Below, in pieces: positions 43,025 to 51,575 of a stretch of DNA of 64,000 nucleotides. Position numbers and translations under genes: made by a program. Position 1 is the first letter of the stretch. Every line of letters begins with the position of its first letter. Source of the stretch: Sphaerothrix gracilis. Its GTDB lineage: Bacteria > Cyanobacteriota > Cyanobacteriia > Phormidesmidales > Phormidesmidaceae. Location: positions 208,017-272,016 of the forward strand of contig NZ_JASATW010000006.1 of assembly GCF_030405905.1 (NCBI RefSeq), in the 5' to 3' direction. The notes under the pieces were generated by a model. That model was not told where the DNA came from. It made no database searches and saw nothing but the letters and a program-made list of their open reading frames with translations.

Positions 43025-44536
43025 TTATGCTTTGTTCTCTAGCGGATTGACGGCAGGGGCGTGCAGAATTTCCCCTTCGTAGCCGAAGCGGGAGCCGTGA
43101 CAGGGGCAATCCCAGCTTTTCTCAGCGTCATTCCAGGCGACGATGCAGCCCAAGTGGGGACAAACTGCTGAGACTGTGTGCAGCTGGCCGCTGGTATCTC
43201 GGTAGGCAGCAATTTTCTCGCCGTTATGGGTCACTAGCTTGCCTTCACCCACCTTGACCTTTTCAGCAGAGTCAAAAAGACCTTTGAGGCGATCGCCCAC
43301 CCAGCGAGTACCCACATCCAGATTTTGCTTGACGGACTCCTGGCTGACAAACGGCGTCGGTCGGGTGGCGTCATAGAGCTTAGCCCAGGGATTGCCAACC
43401 CCTAGAATCGTGTCTGACAGAATCATCGCCGACAAGACCGACTTGCTCATACCCCAAAGGCTAAAGCCAGTGGCGACATAGGTGTGGTTGCTGGCAGGGG
43501 TGAGCTTGCCGATATAGGGCAGCTTGTCAAAGGAGACAAAGTCCTGGGTAGACCAGCGGTACTCTGGCATCACGCCAAACTGAGTCTGCATGTATTCCTC
43601 TAAGGCTTCATAGCGCTCTTCAGTAGCCGCGTCATCGCCAACTTTGTGACCTTCGCCGCCTACCAGCAGCAGAGTGCCGCCATCATCGGTGGGCGTAGTG
43701 CGCAGCGAGCGATATTTTTCGCCAACGCCAATGTAGGTATCCTGAGGCGCTTTATCAGCGTCAATCCGACCGCCAACGATATAAGAGCGCTGGGGATAGC
43801 TCTTCGCAAAGAACAGCCCCGGATCAAGGATAGGCAGGTTAGTGGTCACGACCACGTCCTGAGCCGTGATCGTCGGGCCATTGCGGGTCATGACGCGGCA
43901 GGGTTCTTCACCTTTAACGGTCATGACGCGGGTCTGCTCAAACACATAGCTGCCGTCACCGGGAAGGGTGGCCGCGATCGCTAGCGTAAACTTGCGGGGA
44001 TGAAACTGCGCCTGATTGGCAAGCTGGAGTGCTCCCGTGACAGCAAAGGGCAGATCCAGCGTTTCTACCAGCGTCACGGGAAGTTCTAGGCTGATGGTGG
44101 CCTTGAGTTCCGCCTGCAGCTTTTCTAAGCCAGCGGCATCGGTCGCAAAGGTGTACGTATTTTTGCGCTCAAAGTCGCAGTCGATATTCTCAGCCGCCAC
44201 AATTTGGGCCAGCTTCTCAACAGCGGCCAGATTAGATTCCCCATATAGGCGAGCATTCTCCTGGCCGTGCTGCTTGATCAGCTCAGCATAGATTAGCTGG
44301 TGCAGCGCCGTCACCTTAGCCGTCGTGTGGCCCGAAACGCCCTTACCAATATGCTCAGCTTCAATAAGGGCTACGGTTTTACCCGCCCGCTTTAGCAGAA
44401 AGGCTGTGGTTACGCCCGCTAGTCCTGCGCCCACAATGGCAACATCGACAGCGACATCTTGAGTAACAGCCGGATAGTTGGACGGCAGCGTAGAGTCAAT
44501 CCAGTAAGAAAGGTGGTGTTCAGCAAGCGGCGTCAT
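43025..44536 (-). CDS. FAD-dependent oxidoreductase with C-terminal Rieske domain
   Basis: This 503-aa protein has an N-terminal DadA-type FAD domain (VAIVGAGLAGVTTAFLLKRAGKTVALIEA and the GKGVSGHTTAKVTALH region). The C-terminal Rieske 2Fe-2S domain is VCPHLGCIVAWNDAEKSWDCPCHGSRF, with two Cys-His pairs (CPHLGC, CPCHG) and a NPLENKA ending. This fusion, sometimes called a Rieske-FAD oxidase, is common in cyanobacteria and Bacillus (YhfW-like). The electron donor is unknown. Confidence 0.92.
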   Translation of the reverse strand: MTPLAEHHLSYWIDSTLPSNYPAVTQDVAVDVAIVGAGLAGVTTAFLLKRAGKTVALIEAEHIGKGVSGHTTAKVTALHQLIYAELIKQHGQENARLYGESNLAAVEKLAQIVAAENIDCDFERKNTYTFATDAAGLEKLQAELKATISLELPVTLVETLDLPFAVTGALQLANQAQFHPRKFTLAIAATLPGDGSYVFEQTRVMTVKGEEPCRVMTRNGPTITAQDVVVTTNLPILDPGLFFAKSYPQRSYIVGGRIDADKAPQDTYIGVGEKYRSLRTTPTDDGGTLLLVGGEGHKVGDDAATEERYEALEEYMQTQFGVMPEYRWSTQDFVSFDKLPYIGKLTPASNHTYVATGFSLWGMSKSVLSAMILSDTILGVGNPWAKLYDATRPTPFVSQESVKQNLDVGTRWVGDRLKGLFDSAEKVKVGEGKLVTHNGEKIAAYRDTSGQLHTVSAVCPHLGCIVAWNDAEKSWDCPCHGSRFGYEGEILHAPAVNPLENKA

Positions 44537-44631
44537 AGGGTCAGCTCCTCAAAAGGATAAGACCTATTTTGGTGAGAACCGAGCGGCAATCTCATCTGCC
44601 CTAAGACGTGATATTCCTGAGATAAACAGGA

Positions 44632-45696
44632 CTAGACACCTGAGGCTCGCATCTTGTAGGGAATTTCTTCGATGGGCAAATTCTCGGTATCCAGGTTGTC
44701 GTAAATTAGCTGCAACCGCTGCTCGCCAGCATACTTAATCAGCTTGCCGCTGTACTTGGCGGCCCTAGTCCCTAAGCTTTGAATCCGCACCTTGCCGTTA
44801 AAGACGGTGGCCCTCGCCAGGTAAAGCACCAGATCGTCCCGTGACGGGCGGTTGACCGTGGTGCTGGCCGTCAGGTGGGCAAGGCCCCGTTCGTCGAGTT
44901 CCTGAGTTAGCGCCATGGCCGTATTGCGGATGCCGCGAATGGCGACGATCGCGGCGGCGACGGCCAAAGTGATGTCAATGCCGGTGTCTGTCAGAATCTG
45001 ATGGGTGGAGAGATACTGAAAATTCTGCTCCCCCAAATCATCACGGATGCGCCGATGAATTAGGTTGTGGGGATGGTAGTTAGCCAGTGCGCCCGCGATC
45101 GCTCCGCAGGCCGCTCGCGGTTCGCGCCAGGGAGACTCACGGGTTTTGCCATAGATCCGCTGGCCATTTTCTTCTAGCCGCCCGACGTGGGTTTTCAGAT
45201 CGACCGCCACTAAAACCATCGACTGAGGATTGCCCGCATAGAGCCGCTGACGCAGGGGCTGATCGAGCTGATGGGCCACCGTAACGTGGGCCAGGGTAGC
45301 CCCATTGTCCGTACCGCCCCCGGCGGGGAAGAAAGCTTCTAGCTTCAGCTCGCCAATTTCAGAGAGGGTGGCAAAGCGCGAGGCGACTACGTCCCGGTAG
45401 CGTTTAGTCACTTCGCCCTGGTGAATGCGATCGCCGCAGTTGGTATAGGCCAGAGTTGTGACTACGCTGGGCAGGCTCAAATCAGCGCCGCAGGCTCTCA
45501 TATCGGTGGGACTAGAGGCGGCAAACTGCAGTTCGTCTCGCAGCAGTTGCAGGCCATTGATCAGCGTATAGCGATCGCTGACAATTTCGTTGAGATAGTT
45601 GTGATAAGCATTGCGTTCCATGCCAAAGCTGGCTGAGAGCTGCCAAAACTGGTCAACTCGCTGCTGGGCAGCGGCGGCATCAAAATCAGAGGACAT
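44632..45696 (-). CDS. Conserved protein of unknown function (354 aa)
   Basis: The start is taken at ATG 45696 (MSSDFDAAAAQQRVDQFWQLS); the open frame continues upstream to 45795 without homology-like sequence. I do not recognise the family. Visible blocks are GMERNAYHNYLNEIVSDRYTLINGLQLLRDEL, LTKRYRDVVASRFATLSEIGELKLEAFFPAGGGTDNGATLAHVTVAHQLD, AVDLKTHVGRLEENGQRIYGKTRESPWREPRAACGAIAGALA and a C-terminal YKMRASGV. It is soluble, with no signal peptide or membrane helix. It is divergent from eno. Confidence 0.55.
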   Translation of the reverse strand: MSSDFDAAAAQQRVDQFWQLSASFGMERNAYHNYLNEIVSDRYTLINGLQLLRDELQFAASSPTDMRACGADLSLPSVVTTLAYTNCGDRIHQGEVTKRYRDVVASRFATLSEIGELKLEAFFPAGGGTDNGATLAHVTVAHQLDQPLRQRLYAGNPQSMVLVAVDLKTHVGRLEENGQRIYGKTRESPWREPRAACGAIAGALANYHPHNLIHRRIRDDLGEQNFQYLSTHQILTDTGIDITLAVAAAIVAIRGIRNTAMALTQELDERGLAHLTASTTVNRPSRDDLVLYLARATVFNGKVRIQSLGTRAAKYSGKLIKYAGEQRLQLIYDNLDTENLPIEEIPYKMRASGV

Positions 45697-46149
45697 AGCA
45701 GTTTGCTCAAAAGCGCTAGGCATCAATCTTAGAGGTAAATTTGAGTCGCAGGATAAATTGCTGGGCCATTTCAGTTCCCGGCAGGCCAACGGCACCCTCT
45801 ATTGCAGCTTATTTAGGCTCTAGGTTAAATCCTCAAAACTTATGCACTTGACGAGGTTTCAACGGCTCATAAGATCTCCCCGACTGTCGCTACCCCCTTA
45901 TCAAGGGGGGCAGGGAGATTCTACCGCTATCCCTAGCGCCGTGAAGCTTGAACTGCAGAACTTCCTAATCCTGCCAGATCCCAAAGTGTTTTGGAGATTC
46001 CGGCTGAATTAGAGACTTCGCCTTATGCTAACGATTGGATTGACTGGCTAGGTCAGCGGCTGAGAGGATTCGGTAGCGTAGCGGCTAGACATCTTTGCCC
46101 TTTAACGCCTATCCTGCACTCAATCTGAGAGTCATGCCGTCGATGAGGA
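45697..46149. other. Intergenic region between an unknown gene and eno
   Basis: Contains a nested inverted repeat at 45873-45919 (ATCTCCC/GGGAGAT outside, CCCCCTT/AAGGGGG inside), typical of dispersed cyanobacterial repeats. An open frame of about 55 codons before eno (PAELETSPYANDWIDWLGQ and RLRGFGSVA, ending near 46127) may be the tail of a lost gene. No RNA gene was recognised. Confidence 0.4.
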
Positions 46150-47454
46150 ATGAGAGAGATGATTGACACAATTGACACTGCTATTGAAGACATTCGGGCG
46201 CGCGAGATTCTAGATTCCAGAGGACGGCCCACGATTGAAGCTGAGGTTTACCTGTCTAACGGTGCTGCCGGACTGGCTCAGGTTCCCAGCGGCGCTTCGA
46301 CGGGTAGCTTCGAGGCCCACGAGCTGCGGGACGGTGATAAGAGTCGCTATGGCGGCAAAGGCGTCCTCAAGGCGGTAGAGAACGTAGAAGAAGCGATCGC
46401 CCCAGAGCTAATTGGCCTCAATGCCCTAGAGCAAACGGTGATTGACCAAGCCATGATTGACCTAGACGGCTCCGGCAATAAATCCAAACTGGGGGCCAAC
46501 GCGATTTTGGCGGTTTCGCTGGCCAATGCCAAAGCCGCTGCCGATGCAGTGGGCCTCCCCCTCTACCGCTATCTGGGCGGGCCGCTGGCTAACGTGCTGC
46601 CCGTACCGCTAATGAACGTGATCAACGGTGGTGCCCACGCCAGCAACAACGTCGATATTCAAGAGTTTATGATCGTGCCCATTGGGGCCTCTTCTTTTAA
46701 GGAAGCCCTGCGCTGGGGCGCAGAAGTGTTTGCCACCCTGAGCAAGGTGCTAGCGGACAAAAATCTGCTCAGCGGCGTGGGAGATGAAGGCGGCTATGCG
46801 CCCAACCTGCAGTCTAACCAGGCGGCTCTAGATCTCTTAGTCGCGGCGATCGAGCAGGCAGGCTATAGGCCCGGAGAGCAAGTCGCCCTCGCCCTCGATG
46901 TCGCTGCCAGCGAATTCTACCAAGACGGTCAGTACACCTACGATGGCGCCGCTCACTCCCCGGACGAGCTGATTCAGTATTTGGCTGAGCTGGTGGGCAC
47001 CTATCCCATCGTGTCGATTGAAGACGGGCTGCATGAGGACGACTGGGAAAGCTGGCAAAAGCTGACGGCTAAGCTGGGGGATAAAGTGCAGCTCGTGGGC
47101 GACGACCTATTCGTCACTAACCCCACCCGCCTGCAAAAGGGCATTGATCAGGCCGCAGGCAACTCTATTTTGATTAAGCTCAATCAGATTGGCTCCCTGA
47201 CAGAAACCCTACAAACCATCGATCTAGCCACCCGTCGCGGCTATACCTCCGTGATTAGCCACCGCTCCGGAGAAACCGAGGATACAACCATCGCGGATTT
47301 GGCAGTCGCTAGCCGGGCCGGACAGATCAAGACGGGTTCTCTCTGTCGCAGTGAGCGCGTCGCGAAATACAATCGTCTGCTGCGAATTGAGGACGAGCTG
47401 GGGGATCAGGCGGTCTACGCGGCGGAAGTCGGCCTCGGCCCCGGTCAAGGATAG
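46150..47454 (+). CDS. eno: Enolase
   Basis: This 434-aa protein converts 2-phosphoglycerate to phosphoenolpyruvate. Marks: AREILDSRGRPTIEAEV, VPSGASTGSFEAHELRDGD, LGANAILAVSLANAKAAA, VPLMNVINGGAHASNN, SIEDGLHEDDW (Mg ligand), LVGDDLFVTNP, ILIKLNQIGSLTET and VISHRSGETEDTTIADLAVA. GAGGA at 46144-46148 is very close to ATG 46150, so the in-frame ATG at 46159 is also plausible. Confidence 0.97.
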   Translation: MREMIDTIDTAIEDIRAREILDSRGRPTIEAEVYLSNGAAGLAQVPSGASTGSFEAHELRDGDKSRYGGKGVLKAVENVEEAIAPELIGLNALEQTVIDQAMIDLDGSGNKSKLGANAILAVSLANAKAAADAVGLPLYRYLGGPLANVLPVPLMNVINGGAHASNNVDIQEFMIVPIGASSFKEALRWGAEVFATLSKVLADKNLLSGVGDEGGYAPNLQSNQAALDLLVAAIEQAGYRPGEQVALALDVAASEFYQDGQYTYDGAAHSPDELIQYLAELVGTYPIVSIEDGLHEDDWESWQKLTAKLGDKVQLVGDDLFVTNPTRLQKGIDQAAGNSILIKLNQIGSLTETLQTIDLATRRGYTSVISHRSGETEDTTIADLAVASRAGQIKTGSLCRSERVAKYNRLLRIEDELGDQAVYAAEVGLGPGQG

Positions 47455-47469
47455 ATATCATCGGAGGCA

Positions 47470-47498
47470 GTAGGTTGGGTGCCTTCCTCCCAACCTAC
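47470..47498 (+). terminator. Hairpin downstream of eno
   Basis: GTAGGTTGGG / CCCAACCTAC forms a 10-bp stem with a 9-nt loop, 16 bp after the eno stop. The T-run is absent, so termination by it is possible but not certain. Confidence 0.55.
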
Positions 47499-47513
47499 TT
47501 CAAGCAAAAAGTT

Positions 47514-47599
47514 CGTAGGATGGGCAAAGCAAAGCGTGCCCATCAGCGCGTAGACATTAGGCTGATGGGCACGGATTATCATCCTTTGCCCATCCTACG
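47514..47599. repeat. Long imperfect inverted repeat of the GTAGGATGGGCAAAG type
   Basis: CGTAGGATGGGCAAAG (47514-47529) is perfectly complementary to CTTTGCCCATCCTACG (47584-47599). An inner GTGCCCATCAGC/GCTGATGGGCAC arm is also paired. The result is an 86-bp cruciform-like element, a form dispersed in many bacterial genomes, possibly a non-autonomous miniature element. Confidence 0.7.
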
Positions 47600-47701
47600 G
47601 TCTGTGTGGCATGACTAGCGAAACCCAACACCGGCAAGGCATCTGTTAGGTTTTTCGCTATTAGCCCAGCCTACATTCTTGGGCAGATCAGGCCACTACG
47701 T

Positions 47702-48865
47702 CTAACGGGCTAAAATAGCCGCGATCGCCTGGGCGATTTCTTTTACCTGGCTCAGCTCCAGCTCCGGCCAGATAGGCAGGCTCAGCACCTCCTCCGCCAG
47801 AGCTTGGCTGTGGGGGTTGACCGGATACTGACCTTTGTAGATGGGTAAGCGATCCTGGGGCACCGGGTAGTAAATCATGGTGCTGATGCCCTGAGCGGCT
47901 AGAGCCTGCTGCAGGCGATCGCGCTTACCGTGGAGGACTCGAATTGTGTACTGGTGGAAGACATGCCCGTCAGACAAAGCGGGGGTAATCAGGCCGTCTA
48001 TGGCAGCTAGCTGCTGATTGTAGGTTTGGGCAATCTGGCGGCGCTGCTGGTTCCAGGTGTCGATGTAGCGCAGTTTTACCTGTAGGATGGCGGCCTGCAG
48101 GGCATCTAGGCGAGAATTGTAGCCCAGCATTTCATTGCGGTAGCGCTCTTTGGAGCCGTGTACCCGCAGCATCCGGGCTAAATCAGCCACAGCCTGATCG
48201 TGGGTGACAATCAGCCCGCCATCGCCATAGGCACCCAGATTTTTAGTCGGGAAAAAAGAAAAAGCGCCCACGTCGCCAATACTCCCTACCTGCTGGCCCA
48301 TGAGCTGCTGCCGCACGGCATCCGAGCAGCTATTTTCACAGCCCGTACAGTCGCCCTTATAGACAGCGCCGAACGCCTGCGCACAGTCTTCAATCAGCTT
48401 CAGATTGTGCTCCCTCGCAATTTCAGCAATCTGAGCCATTGCCGCCGGATTGCCGTAGAGGTGGACGGGCATGATGGCTTTGGTCTGAGGCGTAATCTGC
48501 TGGCGGATTTGCTGGGGATCTAGGTTGAAGGTGCGCGGATCGATATCTGAAAAAACCGGCTTAGCGCCGACGCTGCTAATGGATTCTGCCGTGGCAAAAA
48601 AGCTGAAGGGCGTCGTAATCACCTCGTCGCCGGGGCCAATGCCCAAAGCCCGCAGGCCAATCATCAAGGCATCGGTGCCGGAATTGACCCCAATCGCGTG
48701 TTTGACCCCCAGGTAGTCAGCCGCGGCAGCCTCGAACTGCTGCACTATGCTGCCTAAGACAAACTGCCCGGACTCCAGTACCTGATTGACTGCCGCCTGA
48801 ATCTCAGCTTTGATGGCCTGATATTGAGGCTTAAGATTGAGGATGGGAATCTTCGTTTGACTCAC
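47702..48865 (-). CDS. DegT/DnrJ/EryC1/StrS-family aminotransferase
   Basis: This 387-aa PLP enzyme is for sugar amination. Marks: FVLGSIVQQFEAAAADYLGVKHAIGVNSGTDALMIGLRALGIGPGDEVITTPFSFFATAE, PVHLYGNPAAM, LIEDCAQAFGA, and SFFPTKNLGAYGDGGLIVT with the catalytic Lys, then HGSKERYRNEMLGYNSRLD. Substrates are keto-nucleotide sugars. It neighbours three polysaccharide genes on the other strand, consistent with making an amino sugar for a surface polymer. Confidence 0.92.
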   Translation of the reverse strand: MSQTKIPILNLKPQYQAIKAEIQAAVNQVLESGQFVLGSIVQQFEAAAADYLGVKHAIGVNSGTDALMIGLRALGIGPGDEVITTPFSFFATAESISSVGAKPVFSDIDPRTFNLDPQQIRQQITPQTKAIMPVHLYGNPAAMAQIAEIAREHNLKLIEDCAQAFGAVYKGDCTGCENSCSDAVRQQLMGQQVGSIGDVGAFSFFPTKNLGAYGDGGLIVTHDQAVADLARMLRVHGSKERYRNEMLGYNSRLDALQAAILQVKLRYIDTWNQQRRQIAQTYNQQLAAIDGLITPALSDGHVFHQYTIRVLHGKRDRLQQALAAQGISTMIYYPVPQDRLPIYKGQYPVNPHSQALAEEVLSLPIWPELELSQVKEIAQAIAAILAR

Positions 48866-48975
48866 GGCAGTCTCTAAGTACTAAGCAGGCTTGGATCACA
48901 AATACGGTGATGGGTGACTAATTTCCCCATCCGCATCAAACTCTAACATGTCTCTCTGTTTAGTGAATAAACGCG

Positions 48976-50100
48976 ATGAAAGTGGCGATCGCCCACGAAT
49001 GGCTAGCCAGCCATGCCGGCTCAGAAAAGGTAGTTGAGCAGATTTTGCAGCTCTATCCGCAAGCCGATTTATACAGCCTGGTGGACTTTTTACCGGATGA
49101 CCTGCGCGGCTTCATCCAGCACAAACCCGTCACCACTTCTTTCCTGCAGAAGCTGCCGCTGGCGCGGCAAAAGTTTCGCCAATACCTGCCGCTGATGCCG
49201 CTGGCGGTGGAGCAGTTTGATCTGTCAGCCTATGATTTGGTAATTTCCAGCAATCATGCAGTAGCGAAAGGCGTTCTCACCCGGCCCGACCAGCTCCATA
49301 TCAGCTATGTGCATACGCCGATTCGCTACGCCTGGGACTTGCAGCACCAGTATCTACAGCAGGCGGGCCTCGACCGGGGCGCTAAAAGCGCCCTGACCCG
49401 GCTGATTCTGCACTATCTGCGGCTGTGGGACGTGGCTAGCGCCAATCGGGTCGATCGGTTTGTCGCTAATTCTCGCTATATTGCCCGCCGGATTTGGCGC
49501 ACCTACCGCCGTCCGGCCCAGGTGATCTATCCGCCCGTAGACGTGCAGCGCTTTCGGGCCGATTTTCCCAGAGAAGATTTTTACTTAACGGTGTCGCGCT
49601 TTGTGCCCTACAAGCGGGTGGATTTGACGGTGCGCGCCTTCGCAAATCTAGGGCTGCCGCTGGTGGTGATTGGAGACGGGCCGCAGTGGCGACAGGTGGC
49701 CGCGATCGCCCGTGGGCCCATACGCCTTTTAGGCCAGCAGCCCGACGCCGTGGTGACTGACTACATGCAGCGCTGCCGCGCCTTTATTTTCCCGGCAGAA
49801 GAAGACTTTGGCATCACCCCGGTGGAGGCCCAGGCGGCAGGGGCACCCGTGATTGCCTATGGCCGGGGCGGCGCGGCGGAGACAGTGGTTTCCGGTGAAA
49901 CCGGGGTTTTGTTTGCCGAACAGACGGCGGCCAGTTTAGCTGCTGCCGTTCAAGAATTTAAGCAGCAGCGATCGCGCTTTGACTCCCAGCAAATTCGCCA
50001 GCAGGCCGAAAAGTTCAGCCGTGAACGGTTTCAGCAGGAGTTTCAGACCCTGGTTGAAACCACCTATCTGCAATTTCAGGGAGGTGATGTCCTAGAGTAG
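48976..50100 (+). CDS. GT4-family glycosyltransferase
   Basis: This 374-aa cytoplasmic or peripheral transferase has an N-terminal half with VAIAHEWLASHAGSEKVVEQILQLYPQADLYSLVDF and FVANSRYIARRIWRTYRRPAQVIYPPVD. The C-terminal half has FVPYKRVDLTVRAFANLGLPLVVIGDGPQWR and the GT4 donor-site EDFGITPVEAQAAGAPVIAYGRGGAAETV (E-x7-E). It starts a plus-strand run of three genes (gap 8 bp to the next). Confidence 0.92.
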   Translation: MKVAIAHEWLASHAGSEKVVEQILQLYPQADLYSLVDFLPDDLRGFIQHKPVTTSFLQKLPLARQKFRQYLPLMPLAVEQFDLSAYDLVISSNHAVAKGVLTRPDQLHISYVHTPIRYAWDLQHQYLQQAGLDRGAKSALTRLILHYLRLWDVASANRVDRFVANSRYIARRIWRTYRRPAQVIYPPVDVQRFRADFPREDFYLTVSRFVPYKRVDLTVRAFANLGLPLVVIGDGPQWRQVAAIARGPIRLLGQQPDAVVTDYMQRCRAFIFPAEEDFGITPVEAQAAGAPVIAYGRGGAAETVVSGETGVLFAEQTAASLAAAVQEFKQQRSRFDSQQIRQQAEKFSRERFQQEFQTLVETTYLQFQGGDVLE

Positions 50101-50108
50101 TTACGGGA

Positions 50109-51575
50109 ATGCGGCGCTCTGTGGTATCTCGGATGACCCTCTATCGAACTCTACAGCCTGCAGTGATTCAGTTTAAGGTCTTAACCCGACCCCTGCCGAC
50201 CATTGGCCTGCTGCTGCTGTCTGACTTTCTGGCTCTGCTGCTGGCGGGCTGGCTCAGCGTCGAAATGCGGCTATTTTTTGACGGCCAGTTCACCCGCGAG
50301 CTGTACGGAGCGCTGTGGCCGGTGCTGTGCGTATTTATTGTGGCTTACGGCATTGTGGGGCTGTACCCAGGGGTGGCGATTAGCCCGGTGGAGGAGCTAC
50401 GGCGCACCAGCCTGACGACGACGCTGATTTATTTGGCCTTGGGGTCGGCTATCTTTTTGTTTCGGGAGGGCGAAGCCTACTCTAGAGCCATTTTCCTGAT
50501 GGCGTGGCTGCTGTCGATCGCCCTGGTGTTGGTGGGCCGCTTTGGCTTGCGCTCGGTATTTGCCCGCTGCCGCTGGTGGGGCTATCCGGTGGTGGTGCTG
50601 GGGGCCGGTAAGACCGGGGAGATGGTGATTCGGATGCTGCAGCGCCAGCCTGCGATTGGCCTCAAGCCGGTGGCGGTGCTAGATGACGACCCGCAAAAAC
50701 ACGGCAGCTTAGCAGGCGTACCCGTCATTGGCGGCCTGTCTCTAGCGCCGATGCTGGTGCGGGAGCAGCAAGTTCCCTATGCGATCGCTGCCATGCCCGG
50801 CGTCCCCAGAGAGCGGCTGCTGAAGCTGCTCAGCCTCCACGGTCAGACATTTCCCCACATGCTGGTGATTCCCGACCTGTTTGGCATTGCTAGTCTCTGG
50901 GTGGCCGCCCGCGACCTGGGCGGCATTCTGGGATTAGAGATTCGCCAGCAGCTTTTGCTGCCGGGGCCACGGCTGCTGAAAGCTCTGCTGGACTATGGTT
51001 TAACCCTGGTTTTAGGAATTTTATCTCTGCCGCTGATTGGTCTGATTGCGATCGCTGTCAAGCTGGATTCCCCCGGCCCCATCTTCTACGGTCATACCCG
51101 TATCGGCCAAAATGGCAAAGTCTTTAAGGCTTGGAAATTTCGCTCTATGGTGAAAGACTCGTCGTGGGTTTTAGAGCAGTACCTCTCTAGCCACCCGGAT
51201 GCCAAAGCCCTCTGGCTGCGAGATCAAAAGCTGCAGCGCGATCCGCGCACTACCCGCGTCGGGGCGCTGCTGCGCCGCACCAGCCTAGACGAGCTGCCCC
51301 AGCTTTGGAATGTGCTGTGCCGGCAGATGAGCCTGGTGGGGCCGCGCCCGATCATCAATGACGAGATTTGGCGCTATGACGACAAGTTTGAACTGTATTT
51401 GCAGGTGCTCCCCGGCGTCACCGGCCTGTGGCAAGTCTCCGGGCGTAACCGCATTCCCTATGAAGAACGAGTTAACCTAGACGCTTACTATGTGCGTAAC
51501 TGGTCAGTCTGGCTCGACATTTATATTTTGATTCGCACTTTTTGGGTGGTAATTACGGGATATGGGGCCTATTGA
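50109..51575 (+). CDS. Undecaprenyl-phosphate sugar-1-P transferase (WbaP-like)
   Basis: This 488-aa protein has five N-terminal hydrophobic helices (residues 20-160), a CoA-binding-like domain (VVVLGAGKTGEMVIRML ... VAVLDDDPQKHGSLAGVPVIGGL), a further helix (LTLVLGILSLPLIGLIAIAVKLD) and a C-terminal bacterial sugar-transferase domain (GHTRIGQNGKVFKAWKFRSMVKD, RTSLDELPQLWNVLCRQMSLVGPRP, LPGVTGLWQVSGRNRIPYEERVNLDAYYV). It would begin lipid-linked assembly of a surface polysaccharide. It overlaps the next gene by 14 bp. Confidence 0.92.
   Translation: MRRSVVSRMTLYRTLQPAVIQFKVLTRPLPTIGLLLLSDFLALLLAGWLSVEMRLFFDGQFTRELYGALWPVLCVFIVAYGIVGLYPGVAISPVEELRRTSLTTTLIYLALGSAIFLFREGEAYSRAIFLMAWLLSIALVLVGRFGLRSVFARCRWWGYPVVVLGAGKTGEMVIRMLQRQPAIGLKPVAVLDDDPQKHGSLAGVPVIGGLSLAPMLVREQQVPYAIAAMPGVPRERLLKLLSLHGQTFPHMLVIPDLFGIASLWVAARDLGGILGLEIRQQLLLPGPRLLKALLDYGLTLVLGILSLPLIGLIAIAVKLDSPGPIFYGHTRIGQNGKVFKAWKFRSMVKDSSWVLEQYLSSHPDAKALWLRDQKLQRDPRTTRVGALLRRTSLDELPQLWNVLCRQMSLVGPRPIINDEIWRYDDKFELYLQVLPGVTGLWQVSGRNRIPYEERVNLDAYYVRNWSVWLDIYILIRTFWVVITGYGAY

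Noticed and set aside
45873..45919. Terminator of the unknown gene at 44632-45696
   Set aside because: It lies upstream of that gene, has no T-run and resembles a dispersed repeat.
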